From Lachnoclostridium sp. An118 (GTDB taxonomy: Bacteria > Bacillota > Clostridia > Lachnospirales > Lachnospiraceae), in assembly GCF_002160985.1 (NCBI RefSeq), contig NZ_NFLQ01000007.1, positions 1 through 64,000 on the forward strand: 64,000 nt of DNA, written 5' to 3'. The notes beneath the pieces are model-generated. The model saw nothing but the letters and a program-made list of their open reading frames with translations. It was not told the origin of the DNA and did not search any database. The position numbers and the translations under genes are program-made. Positions 25,308 through 33,381 of the stretch are shown here, in pieces. How positions within the stretch are numbered: position 1 is the stretch's first letter; each line of letters starts with the position of its first letter.

Positions 25308-25336
25308 TTGAACGGCCAAAAAATACCTTTTATAAT
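25308..25336 (+). promoter_or_regulatory. sigma-A promoter for rhodanese lipoprotein 2
   Basis: TTGAAC (25308-25313) and TATAAT (25331-25336) with a 17-bp spacer, a near-consensus promoter. The ribosome binding site AAGGAGG at 25355-25361 precedes ATG 25372. Confidence 0.8.
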
Positions 25337-25371
25337 TGATATACATGATAAGACAAGGAGGATAAGGTATC

Positions 25372-26238
25372 ATGAAAAAAAGAATAGCAGCAGTCCTGAT
25401 GGCAGCAGCTATGGCAGCGACTATGGTTACAGCCTGCGGCTCCGGCGAGACAGAGGAGACAGGCACAGAGACAACGGAGAGCACAGACTCCGGCTCAGAC
25501 AGTGAGAGCACAGACGGCGACTATCAGTTTGTTTCTCCCGCGGATGCGGTGAAGGCGGCTCAGGCAGGCGGCACCCACGTGCTGGATGTCCGTGAGTGGT
25601 CCAACTATGTGAGCGGAAGAGTGGTAAACTCTGAGTGGTGCCCCATCTTCCCGCTGGAGGATGACTCTCTCGTTGAGACAATGACCACCTATGCGGAAGA
25701 GAACTTCGGCGATGACGAGGACATCTATATCATCTGCAACAGCGGGCAGAAGGGCGCTCAGAAAGCCACAGGCGTTCTTGAGGATGCGGGGATCGACGCT
25801 TCCCGCATCTACACAGTAGAGGGCGGAGCAAAGGCCCTCGCCGAGGAGGACGGAGCTCTCACCACAAACCGCACAGAGGAGAGTATTGACTGGCAGTATG
25901 TATCAGGCGCTGAGGCTGTGGAAGCTGTGGGAAATGAGGATATCCAGATCCTGGACGTGAGGGATGATGACACATATGCACAGGGACATCTGGAGGGCTC
26001 CCTGCAGTGCGATCTGAAGGATGTGGAGAGTGCGGATGCACAGACAGCCCTCTATGAGCTGGCCACCTCAGAGATGGATGCAGAGAAGCCGGTTTACCTT
26101 CTGTGCTACAGCGGAAACAACTGTGCCAAGACAGGTATCTCTGTGCTGAAGGACGCAGGATTTGACGTGTCGGGCCTGTACATTATCGAAAACGGAGCAA
26201 AGGATGCTGACGTGGCAGCAGCCTTTGTGACAGACTGA
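25372..26238 (+). CDS. exported tandem rhodanese lipoprotein 2
   Basis: 288 residues. Type II signal peptide with lipobox VTAC (Cys22), then an acidic Thr/Ser linker to about residue 50. Two rhodanese domains follow, and unlike lipoprotein 1 both keep the loop cysteine: Cys122 in CNSGQKG and Cys245 in CYSGNNC, with a second Cys at 251 that could form a disulfide. Both also have the LDVR entry motif. It would transfer sulfane sulfur on the outer face of the membrane. It has its own promoter and terminator and closes the locus. It is not a recent duplicate of lipoprotein 1. Confidence 0.9.
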   Translation: MKKRIAAVLMAAAMAATMVTACGSGETEETGTETTESTDSGSDSESTDGDYQFVSPADAVKAAQAGGTHVLDVREWSNYVSGRVVNSEWCPIFPLEDDSLVETMTTYAEENFGDDEDIYIICNSGQKGAQKATGVLEDAGIDASRIYTVEGGAKALAEEDGALTTNRTEESIDWQYVSGAEAVEAVGNEDIQILDVRDDDTYAQGHLEGSLQCDLKDVESADAQTALYELATSEMDAEKPVYLLCYSGNNCAKTGISVLKDAGFDVSGLYIIENGAKDADVAAAFVTD

Positions 26239-26260
26239 TCCTAACAGTTGCCATGAAAGA

Positions 26261-26295
26261 GAGGGGCTGCCTTGAGGCGGCCCCTCAGTCTTTTT
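26261..26295 (+). terminator. terminator after rhodanese lipoprotein 2
   Basis: GAGGGGCTGCC (26261-26271) pairs with GGCGGCCCCTC (26276-26286) with one G-T pair and a TTGA loop, followed by a T-run to 26295. It ends the 12-26 kb locus just before the convergent AraC gene. Confidence 0.9.
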
Positions 26296-26315
26296 GACAG
26301 TCTATAGAATTTCTG

Positions 26316-27155
26316 CTATCGCCCCTTCCGCACCGCCGACGGTGTCGTGCCGTAGAGCTCTTTGAAGGTGCGGTTGAAGAGCTTCTGATTGGTAAATCCA
26401 TTTTTTTCCATAATATGGGAGATGGACTCCTCTGTATTGACCAGGTCCTGATAGATGTGGGTGACGCGGACCTCGTTCAGATACTGGAGGAAGGACATCC
26501 CTATATTTTTTTTGAAAAAACGGCAGAAGGCCTCCTTCCCAAGTCCAGTCCGGTCTGCGATGTCCCGGAGCGTGACAGGCTCCTGGTAATGTTCTTCCAC
26601 ATAGGAGATGATATCCCGCAGACGGTTGGCCGTGAGACGGTCGCCTTTTTTGTCCGGTGGCAGCACGCTGGTGGAAAAGTCCCGTATGAGGCGGGCCAGC
26701 ACCTGCAGGGTAAGTCCCTCCGCTTCCAGATAGAAAGCAGTGGCATCCTGGATGTAGAGCCGGGTCATATTTTCAAGGAGCTGGCAGATCTCCAGGTAGG
26801 CAGAAAAATTTTCGTTGCTTATCAGGTCCGGCCTGCACAGGATGTGGTGGTCCTCAATGTCCGGCATGCAGTCCTGAAAGTGCTTTCTTGCTATATGGAT
26901 GCACAGGAACATGGAGGTCTGGTCGTAGCAGAAGGTGCTGTGCACCTCCATGGACTCTATGGCCATGAGCTGCTTTTTGGGGAGAGAGAATTTTGTTCCC
27001 TCCACGGTGATGTCCGACAGGCCGTTCAGCGGGTACAGGATCTCCAGCTCCTCGTGCCAGTGGAGAGGCCGGTAGCCGCCGGGGGTTGTGTAGAAAGCCA
27101 CGTTTATCCCTGAATTACCTATATTCTGAAATGTCTCATAATAGGGCTGCGCCAT
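26316..27155 (-). CDS. AraC-family transcription regulator
   Basis: 279 residues from the ATG at 27155, placed by AGGAGG 9 bases upstream on the minus strand; a longer reading frame with an odd hydrophobic start is rejected. The N-terminal cupin-type domain (HWHEELEILYPL) should sense a ligand. The C-terminal two helix-turn-helices (about 180-275) have TLRDIADRTGLGKEAFCRFFKK and end with the family motif FNRTFKELYGTTP. It faces the terminator of the rhodanese gene and is divergent from the small peptide gene at 27329. Its targets are unknown; either neighbour is possible. Confidence 0.9.
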   Translation of the reverse strand: MAQPYYETFQNIGNSGINVAFYTTPGGYRPLHWHEELEILYPLNGLSDITVEGTKFSLPKKQLMAIESMEVHSTFCYDQTSMFLCIHIARKHFQDCMPDIEDHHILCRPDLISNENFSAYLEICQLLENMTRLYIQDATAFYLEAEGLTLQVLARLIRDFSTSVLPPDKKGDRLTANRLRDIISYVEEHYQEPVTLRDIADRTGLGKEAFCRFFKKNIGMSFLQYLNEVRVTHIYQDLVNTEESISHIMEKNGFTNQKLFNRTFKELYGTTPSAVRKGR

Positions 27156-27328
27156 CTGTATCATCCTCCTTTTTCTGTTGCAGAATAGAATAGCAGAAAA
27201 AACAGAATAAATCAATATTGACTTAAAATATGTCAAAAAGATATCTGTTTCTTACCGGAAAAGAGCAGTATGATAATACACGTAAAGAGGAAACAACATC
27301 AATAACAGTTGAAAGGAGTGTATGACTT

Positions 27329-27499
27329 ATGAAAACAACTGCATTGAATGGAAATATGGTAATAACAGATAATGGAGGTATGACAATCATGGAGAGAATT
27401 AAGAGATATTTTGCAGAGAACGCAGCAACAATCACAGGAGGCTTCCTTATGATGAACGGAGGCAACTTAAACGTGGCATACAGAATGCTGGGAAGATAA
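27329..27499 (+). CDS. 56-residue peptide of unknown function
   Basis: ATG 27329 follows AAAGGAG (27312-27318) and the frame runs to TAA at 27497-27499, directly before a strong terminator, so this short gene looks like a full transcription unit. The product has a positively charged amphipathic stretch (MERIKRYFAENAA) and a Gly-rich tail (TITGGFLMMNGGNLN, then a basic end). It has three Gly-Gly pairs. I recognise no family. It could be a signal or antimicrobial peptide, or the substrate of a processing enzyme elsewhere, but no export or modification genes adjoin. A second short frame starts at 27322 and is less likely. Confidence 0.55.
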   Translation: MKTTALNGNMVITDNGGMTIMERIKRYFAENAATITGGFLMMNGGNLNVAYRMLGR

Positions 27500-27528
27500 T
27501 TTATAAATCACTTTACTTTCGTGGCAGG

Positions 27529-27579
27529 AGACAGCGGATGAGGTTCCGGATATACGGGACGGCATCCGCTGTCTTTTTT
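27529..27579 (+). terminator. terminator after the 56-residue peptide gene
   Basis: AGACAGCGGATG (27529-27540) pairs perfectly with CATCCGCTGTCT (27563-27574), followed by T27574-27579. The 22-nt loop is long. It also lies at the 3' end of the convergent glgB and may serve both. Confidence 0.85.
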
Positions 27580-27599
27580 GGAAATGGCCTGTGCTATAA

Positions 27600-29387
27600 T
27601 CACTTCACTGTAAAATACAGGGCCGAATAGGGGGACATATCAATCTGAAAGAGCTGATGCTCCCCTTTGATCTTTGCTCTTTTTTCTCTGGAAGCGCCGC
27701 CGTACATTTCCAGATTACTGGAAAACACAGGGATCAGCGCCTCTGCGCCTGGGACCTTCAGCACAAAATCATCCATCTTTTTGTCGGAGAAGTTGAAGAC
27801 GGCCACAAGGCGCTCTTTGCGGCTGCGGCGCTCAAAGGCATAGATACATTTCTCCTCCTGGTGACAGTCCAGCCACTGGAAGCCGCCTTCCTCATAGTCC
27901 TGCTCCCAGAGTGGGGAATGTTCCAGGTAAAAGTGGTTCAGATCCGCCATGAAGTGAAAGAAGCCGTCGTGGGCCGGATAGGAGAGGAGGCACCAGTCCT
28001 GCTCCCGTTTTTCATCCCACTCCCGGAGCTGTCCGATTTCATTTCCCATGAAATTCAGTTTTTTCCCGGGATGGGCGTACATGTACATATAGAAAGCCCG
28101 CGCCTGGGGGAACTTTCCATCGTAATCCCCGTACATTTTCTGCATGATGGTGGCTTTTCCGTGGACTACCTCATCGTGAGAGAGAGGCAGGAGATACTGC
28201 TCCTGGTAATAATAGGCCATGGAGAACGTGAGCTTGTGGTATTCTGCTGTGCGGTAAGCTGGGGCTGTGCGGAAATAGTTCAGTGTATCGTTCATCCAGC
28301 CCATGTCCCACTTGTAGTCAAAGCCAAGGCCGCCCTCTTCGGCGGGCCGTGTGATATCCGGGAAGGAGGTGGAGTCCTCCGCCGCCAGAATGACATCGGG
28401 GTATCTTTTTTTCAGCCCCTGGTTCATATTTCGCAGGAAGTCCACCGCATTTCCATTGACGCCCCGGGCCGGATCTCCCTGCCAGTAGATGGCCCGGCTG
28501 ATGGCATCCATGCGCAGGCCGTCTATATGGAACTCAGAAAGCCAGTAGTCTGCCGCGGACTGGAGAAAACTTCGCACCTCGCCCCGGGAGTGCATGAAAT
28601 TGCAGCTTCCCCACTCGCTGTATCCCACGGCAGAGTGAGGGTACTCATAGAGGGCCGTGCCGTCATAGTGTGCAAGCGCATAGTCGTCCACCGCGAAATG
28701 GATCGGGACAAAATCCAGGATCACGCCGATACCGCTGCGGTGGCAGGCGTTGATAAAGGATTTGAACTGATCCATGGTGCCATACCTGGAGGTGGGGGAA
28801 AAAAAGCCGGTTCCCTGGTAGCCCCAGGAGTCGTCGCTGGGATACTCGGCCAGAGGCATGATCTCCAGATAGTTGTACCCGGCTTCCTTAAGATGGGGGA
28901 TCAGCAGGTCTGCCAGCTCATCGTAGGTGTACCAGGCGTCCGGTTCATCGGAAGGTTTCCGGAAAGAGCCGAAGTGGATTTCGTAGATGTTCAGCGGCTT
29001 GTCCCGGCAGTCGGAACGCTTTTTCATCCAGGCCTGGTCCTGGAAATGAAAGCTGCCCCTGCTGCGTATGATGGAGGCGGTGGCAGGGCGCAGCTCCATG
29101 CCGTACCCGTAAGGATCGCAGTGGTCTATGCAGCGGCCGTCCCCGCCGTAGATCCGGTACTTGTACATCATACCCGGGAGGGCGTCCTTTACATGGACTT
29201 CCCAGAAATTTCCGTCGTGGACTTTCTCCATGGGGAGTTCCTGCCAGCCGTTAAATTCCCCGATGAGACTGACTCTGGAAGCGGAAGGGGCAAAGGTGCG
29301 GAACGTGGTTCCGTCATCCTGCATATGGGCGCCCAGGTATTCGTACGCATCAAAAATTTTCCCTGTATAAAATCCGTAAAAATCCAT
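27600..29387 (-). CDS. glgB: 1,4-alpha-glucan branching enzyme
   Basis: 595 residues from the ATG at 29387, set by GGAGGT (29393-29398) on the minus strand; a longer frame upstream crosses the divergent TetR start and is rejected. GH13 enzyme that makes the alpha-1,6 branches of glycogen. A CBM48 domain (about 15-105) precedes the barrel. Catalytic residues are visible: the nucleophile Asp in GLRMDAISRAIYW, the acid Glu in LAAEDST and the stabilising Asp in LPLSHDEVVHG. Shorter than proteobacterial GlgB because the extra N-domain is missing, which is common in clostridia. It stands alone; no other glycogen genes adjoin. Confidence 0.93.
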   Translation of the reverse strand: MDFYGFYTGKIFDAYEYLGAHMQDDGTTFRTFAPSASRVSLIGEFNGWQELPMEKVHDGNFWEVHVKDALPGMMYKYRIYGGDGRCIDHCDPYGYGMELRPATASIIRSRGSFHFQDQAWMKKRSDCRDKPLNIYEIHFGSFRKPSDEPDAWYTYDELADLLIPHLKEAGYNYLEIMPLAEYPSDDSWGYQGTGFFSPTSRYGTMDQFKSFINACHRSGIGVILDFVPIHFAVDDYALAHYDGTALYEYPHSAVGYSEWGSCNFMHSRGEVRSFLQSAADYWLSEFHIDGLRMDAISRAIYWQGDPARGVNGNAVDFLRNMNQGLKKRYPDVILAAEDSTSFPDITRPAEEGGLGFDYKWDMGWMNDTLNYFRTAPAYRTAEYHKLTFSMAYYYQEQYLLPLSHDEVVHGKATIMQKMYGDYDGKFPQARAFYMYMYAHPGKKLNFMGNEIGQLREWDEKREQDWCLLSYPAHDGFFHFMADLNHFYLEHSPLWEQDYEEGGFQWLDCHQEEKCIYAFERRSRKERLVAVFNFSDKKMDDFVLKVPGAEALIPVFSSNLEMYGGASREKRAKIKGEHQLFQIDMSPYSALYFTVK

Positions 29388-29413
29388 AACTGACCTCCGT
29401 AAATAATAGACAC

Positions 29414-29495
29414 GAGTTGTTTTATATCTTATAATTATCACAGCGCAGCCAGGGAGTCCACCGACGATATTCGCGATCCGTCGGAAAAACAACTC
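29414..29495. promoter_or_regulatory. nested inverted repeats between glgB and the TetR gene
   Basis: GAGTTGTTTT (29414-29423) and AAAACAACTC (29486-29495) are perfect 10-bp arms. Inside, CCGACG (29461-29466) and CGTCGG (29479-29484) form a second palindrome. A minus-strand TATAAT-like box lies near 29428-29436. This is the expected place for a TetR operator controlling both divergent genes. Confidence 0.45.
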
Positions 29496-29541
29496 TTTGG
29501 CGAAATGGTTGCTTAAAAGGGAAAATCCGGGAGGGCGGAAG

Positions 29542-30075
29542 ATGGATTTAAGAACGGAAAAAACAGAGAAAGCGATCCGCAACGCATTTATGGAGCTGCG
29601 GGCACAGAAACCATTGGAAAAGATTACAGTGAAAGAGTTGTGCGCTCTGGCCTGTATCAACAAGTCCACGTTTTACGCCCACTACAGCGATATCTATGCG
29701 CTCTCGGAGACACTGGAGCAGGAGACGGTGCTCTCCATTGTAAACAGCATCCCGGATCTTAAGGGACATTCCGCGGAAAATCCGGATGTGTTCACACGGG
29801 CCCTCTGTCTTGCCTTCCTGTCCAATATCTCCCTCATCAAGGTACTGTTTGCGGGAAAGGAGCAGAACCACCTGGGAGTGCAGATGGAGAGGGAGCTTAA
29901 AAAGGTGATCTACCGGAAATATCCGGAGTACCAGAAAGATCCGGAAAAAGATATTCTTCTTTCCTACTGCATCCAGGGGGCGTATCACGCCTACTTAAAC
30001 AATATGTCCGTGGATACACAGACATTTGTCCAGGTGGTAGAGCGGATCGTGAAGTGTCTGAAGCCGCTGTTCTGA
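29542..30075 (+). CDS. TetR-family transcription regulator
   Basis: 177 residues from ATG 29542, after GGGAGGGCGG; an in-frame start at 29497 is possible but has no good binding site. The N-terminal helix-turn-helix is clear (KITVKELCALACINKSTFYAHY). The C-terminal domain matches the TetR_C group common in Firmicutes and would bind an unknown ligand. It is divergent from glgB across an intergenic region with two palindromes, so it may control itself and possibly glgB. Confidence 0.9.
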   Translation: MDLRTEKTEKAIRNAFMELRAQKPLEKITVKELCALACINKSTFYAHYSDIYALSETLEQETVLSIVNSIPDLKGHSAENPDVFTRALCLAFLSNISLIKVLFAGKEQNHLGVQMERELKKVIYRKYPEYQKDPEKDILLSYCIQGAYHAYLNNMSVDTQTFVQVVERIVKCLKPLF

Positions 30076-30099
30076 CAGATATTTTTTAGGGAACTGATA

Positions 30100-31209
30100 T
30101 TAAGAGGAAATTTCCTCAGAGCGACAGGGCTGGTCCGCCAGGGACGAAATATTTCTTGTGCCGGACAGCCGTTCATAGAACAGATCCCGGTGCCGGACAG
30201 CGCGGATTCCTGTGTATGCAAGGAAGAAGAACCAGACTGTGTAACACAGAAAGGCCGGCAGAGGCGGAAGCAGGGAGAAGATCCGGGGCAGTGCAAAGAG
30301 AAAGAGGAGCAGACTGCCGCACCGCAGCGGGTACTGGTACCAGTGGGGCCTGCCGCCTGTTGCTGTGGCGCCGATGCGGATGCGCAGGATCCATTTTCCT
30401 GCGGTGCGCCCGCCTGTAAGCGCGGGAACAAAGGAGTAGTATAAAAAGGCAGGAATAAGCCAGAGGCTGCCTGGCATCTGGCGGCCGCCGGGAAGGGCAG
30501 CCCGAAGCGCTGCATCTGCCAGAAAGATAAGGAACAGATCGAAACAAAGAGCCAGTACGCGCCGGGGCAGGGACACCTCCATTCCCCGGCGTATGCTGGC
30601 TTTATCCATGTTTTCGCGGGATGGCAGAAGCCGCATGAAGGCCGGGGCGCACAGGTACCCGGCAATACCGCCGAGGGTATTGATCAGCAGGTCATCCACA
30701 TCGAAAAGCCGGTATCCCCTGGGATAGAGAAAGTACAGCCCTGTGAGCTGGGTCAGCTCAAAGAACAGAGACAGAAGGAAGGAGAAAAGAAAGGTCCTTC
30801 TGAAACCGCACCGGAAATAATACCGCAGATAGATGCCAAAAGGGATGATCATAATGAAATTGAAAAACACCTGGAAAAACGCCATGTTTTTGATGAGGGT
30901 TATCCAGGTGGAGACATCCCGGAGGCGGAAATCAGACTCCTGGAAAATGTCCCGGATAAACATAAAAGGGACAGACTGTATCCTGGGACCTGTCATGCGG
31001 GCCACTTCATCGATGGAAGGCAAGGGCAGGATGACAAGAAAGTAGACACACAGCAGGTACAGGATAAAAGAGTACACGATCAGAATACGGAAGCTCAGGA
31101 CAGAGCCGTATTTCCGGTAGTTGTAAATGATATAGGGGAAGGTAAATAAAAAGGCGATAAAGGGGAATGCGATTACCGCCGTCAGTATGGTCTGTACGTA
31201 GGAGCTCAT
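30100..31209 (-). CDS. VanZ-family protein fused to an RDD domain
   Basis: 369 residues, all membrane-bound. The N-terminal half (about 1-195) is VanZ-like: several spans with the block FGIYLRYYFRCGFRRT and the acidic ELTQLTGLYFLYPRGYRLFDVDDLLIN region, the VanZ hallmark. The C-terminal half (about 205-350) is an RDD domain (RRVLALCFDLFLIF, then GGRTAGKWILRIRI). VanZ gives low teicoplanin resistance in enterococci, but most VanZ-like proteins have no known role. The gene converges with the TetR gene and is divergent from the GntR gene. Confidence 0.87.
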   Translation of the reverse strand: MSSYVQTILTAVIAFPFIAFLFTFPYIIYNYRKYGSVLSFRILIVYSFILYLLCVYFLVILPLPSIDEVARMTGPRIQSVPFMFIRDIFQESDFRLRDVSTWITLIKNMAFFQVFFNFIMIIPFGIYLRYYFRCGFRRTFLFSFLLSLFFELTQLTGLYFLYPRGYRLFDVDDLLINTLGGIAGYLCAPAFMRLLPSRENMDKASIRRGMEVSLPRRVLALCFDLFLIFLADAALRAALPGGRQMPGSLWLIPAFLYYSFVPALTGGRTAGKWILRIRIGATATGGRPHWYQYPLRCGSLLLFLFALPRIFSLLPPLPAFLCYTVWFFFLAYTGIRAVRHRDLFYERLSGTRNISSLADQPCRSEEISS

Positions 31210-31322
31210 AAAGCAGCCCTCCTTAAAATGGATTTCCTTTATGAGCCGTATTGTAGCACAGATTGTCGAAAAATCTGTGAAAATGACAGAAATGTAAGGT
31301 AAATGTAATGTGAGAGCAGGAC

Positions 31323-31375
31323 TTGTAAAAAAGTATTATCTGTATTATGATATGTAATACAGATAATACTTTTTT
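31323..31375 (+). promoter_or_regulatory. GntR promoter covered by a 21-bp perfect palindrome
   Basis: TTGTAA (31323-31328) and TATGAT (31346-31351) with a 17-bp spacer form the promoter. A perfect inverted repeat overlaps it: arms 31327-31347 and 31355-31375, 21 bp each, around the 7-nt centre TGATATG; inner half-sites read GTATTATCTG. Such a site is expected for autoregulation by a GntR dimer. The A-run and T-run ends also make it look like a terminator, so a double role is possible. Confidence 0.65.
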
Positions 31376-31422
31376 GCTGCAATGTCCAAGCAGAGATATC
31401 CCAGGGAGAGGAGGCGGATTTT

Positions 31423-31812
31423 ATGATCATTTCTCTTGATATGAGCAGTGATACGCCCATATACGTACAGCTCAGAAACCAGATTGTCAAAGGTATAGGA
31501 AGAGGCGAACTGCGGGCAGGGGAGACGCTGCCTTCGGTCCGGCAGATGGCCAGGGACGCAGGGATCAATACCATGACTGTGAACAAGACGTACCAGATAC
31601 TGAAGACAGAAGGATTTATAGAGATTGACAGGAGAAAAGGAGCCACGGTTCTGCCTGCGGGGCAGGCGGAGGGACTCTTCCGGGAGAAGCTGGAGTCCGA
31701 ACTGGAGCTTTTGTCAGCGGAGGCCTGTCTTAAAGGAATGAAAAAAGACGAATTTATGCGGATCTGCGAGGAGATGTTTACAAGCATGCATCCTGCGGAA
31801 AGTGAGGGGTAA
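31423..31812 (+). CDS. GntR-family (YtrA-type) transcription regulator
   Basis: 129 residues, the short YtrA subgroup. The winged helix-turn-helix (about 10-75) reads PIYVQLRNQIVKGIGRGEL, then LPSVRQMARDAGINTMTVNKTY. The short C-terminal dimer region (about 80-120) has no ligand domain. YtrA-type genes usually control ABC transporters or membrane proteins next door. Here the next gene, 3 bp after the stop, is a membrane protein. The palindrome over its promoter suggests it represses itself. Confidence 0.93.
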   Translation: MIISLDMSSDTPIYVQLRNQIVKGIGRGELRAGETLPSVRQMARDAGINTMTVNKTYQILKTEGFIEIDRRKGATVLPAGQAEGLFREKLESELELLSAEACLKGMKKDEFMRICEEMFTSMHPAESEG

Positions 31813-31815
31813 GCG

Positions 31816-33249
31816 ATGAATATTGCCATGTTTTTTATTTTCCTTATATCAAATCTGATCATTGTTCCTCTGTGCCGCTATTCCTACGGAAAAATGTGGG
31901 AGTACAGAGAGGGTATGGTTCTGGGAGTCCATATTCCGGCTACCTGCATCCATCACCCGGAAGTGGAAGAACTCTGTGAAAAATACCGGAGGAACTGGAC
32001 GTTATTTCACCGGATCAATCTTGCGGTGGGGACCCTTTCCTGTTTCCTGTGTTTTGTGGATTACATCGTATTTATCATTGTATGGTCTCTGTGGCTGCTG
32101 GAATATGCGTGCGGCCTGGAGTATCTGATCATCGTCCCACACAGAAGGATGTACCGGCTGAAAGTAAAGAAAGGCTGGGTGGATGAGAGAAGTAAAAAGA
32201 TTGTCCGCATTGACACAGCCGTCTCTGCTGCCTCGGAGAAGATGGCCCTGGACTGGAAATGGCATCTTCCCGTTCTGGCGCTGACAGCGGCTACGGTTTT
32301 CCTCGTCGTGGAAGGGGAGCGAAGGTTCCATGTCTCCTGGGCCGAGGCATGGCCCATCTGGCTGCTTTACGGCACCGGCGTAGGACTCTGCCTCCTTTTT
32401 CTTGGCATGCATCTTGCGGTGGTGCGGCGGCCCAACCGGGTGTACAGCAATCACACAGAGATCAACCTGGTCGCCAACCGTCTGATGAAACGGTCTTGGA
32501 CAGAGGGATTTGTGTACGCGTCCTGGTTGAACGGAGCATCCTGGATCTGGATGGCTTTCTGGTATTTCCGCTGTGGTCCGGATCTGCCTGGGGCCGTCTA
32601 CGGGATCTATACAGCCCTTCTCATTCTGGAGGCAGCGGCCCTGCTTTTCCCGCTTGCAAGGTCTGTGAGGAAACGGCGGGAGGTGCTGGAGGCGGACACC
32701 TCCGCCTGCTACATTGACGACGACGAGTACTGGAAGAAGGGCTGGTACAACAATCCAGGCGACCGGCATCTCCTCGTCCAGGGCAGGTTCAACAGCATGA
32801 ACATGTCCATGAACTACGGGCGGCCGGCGGCGAAAGTAATAACGGCGGTCCTTGCGGCGGTGGTGGTGGGCATTGTCATCTGGACGGCCGTGCTGCTGGC
32901 AGATTTTATCAATGTGGAAGTCCTGTTTACACAGGAGGAAAATACCTTTACTTTTGAGGCGGCAGGGTACGACTGCTCTTTTGATAAAGAAGAGATCCGC
33001 TCCGTCACCCTTCTGGAAGATATGCCGGATGAGAACTTTACAAGGACAAACGGCGGCAGCACGGAAGAGTACAATGTGGGGCATTTCCGGGGAAAGGAGA
33101 CAGGGAAATGTATGATGTTCCTGTATAGAGGATATACCCCTGTTCTTGAGATCCGGCTGGACGACATGACTGTGTTTGCCAACAGCCAGCAGGAGGAAAC
33201 CACTCTTGAGTGGTATGAAAAGCTGGCAGAAGGAGCGGCGGAAGAATAG
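31816..33249 (+). CDS. large membrane protein with DUF5808-type motif
   Basis: 477 residues. Spans are seen at about 2-22, 73-105, 155-172, 182-205, 240-295 and 345-365. After the fifth there is the motif DDDEYWKKGWYNNPGD, as in DUF5808/DUF1648-like proteins found behind GntR regulators. The C-terminal part (about 370-470) is soluble and beta-rich, perhaps a bacterial PH-like domain outside the membrane. Function is unknown; regulation with the GntR gene suggests a response to cell-envelope stress. Followed by a long hairpin at 33267-33315. Confidence 0.7.
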   Translation: MNIAMFFIFLISNLIIVPLCRYSYGKMWEYREGMVLGVHIPATCIHHPEVEELCEKYRRNWTLFHRINLAVGTLSCFLCFVDYIVFIIVWSLWLLEYACGLEYLIIVPHRRMYRLKVKKGWVDERSKKIVRIDTAVSAASEKMALDWKWHLPVLALTAATVFLVVEGERRFHVSWAEAWPIWLLYGTGVGLCLLFLGMHLAVVRRPNRVYSNHTEINLVANRLMKRSWTEGFVYASWLNGASWIWMAFWYFRCGPDLPGAVYGIYTALLILEAAALLFPLARSVRKRREVLEADTSACYIDDDEYWKKGWYNNPGDRHLLVQGRFNSMNMSMNYGRPAAKVITAVLAAVVVGIVIWTAVLLADFINVEVLFTQEENTFTFEAAGYDCSFDKEEIRSVTLLEDMPDENFTRTNGGSTEEYNVGHFRGKETGKCMMFLYRGYTPVLEIRLDDMTVFANSQQEETTLEWYEKLAEGAAEE

Positions 33250-33266
33250 AAGAAAATACCGGAAAA

Positions 33267-33315
33267 CAGGGAAGAGCAGGCAGTTCCACGATCCGTGGAC
33301 TCCCGCTCTTCCCTG
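33267..33315 (+). other. branched hairpin between the DUF5808 and XRE genes
   Basis: CAGGGAAGAGC (33267-33277) pairs with GCTCTTCCCTG (33305-33315). A second stem TCCACG/CGTGGA sits in the loop. No T-run follows, so it is not a usual intrinsic terminator. It may protect the 3' end of the message or act as an attenuator. Confidence 0.5.
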
Positions 33316-33381
33316 CGTATATTGCCAGATTTTCCCCGGCGGGGTATGATAAGAACGAAAACAGCGAAGGGAGAGGACGGC

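Noticed and set aside
27657-29393. 578-codon plus-strand frame opposite glgB
   Set aside because: glgB has all GH13 catalytic motifs; the opposite frame has no motif and no start site.
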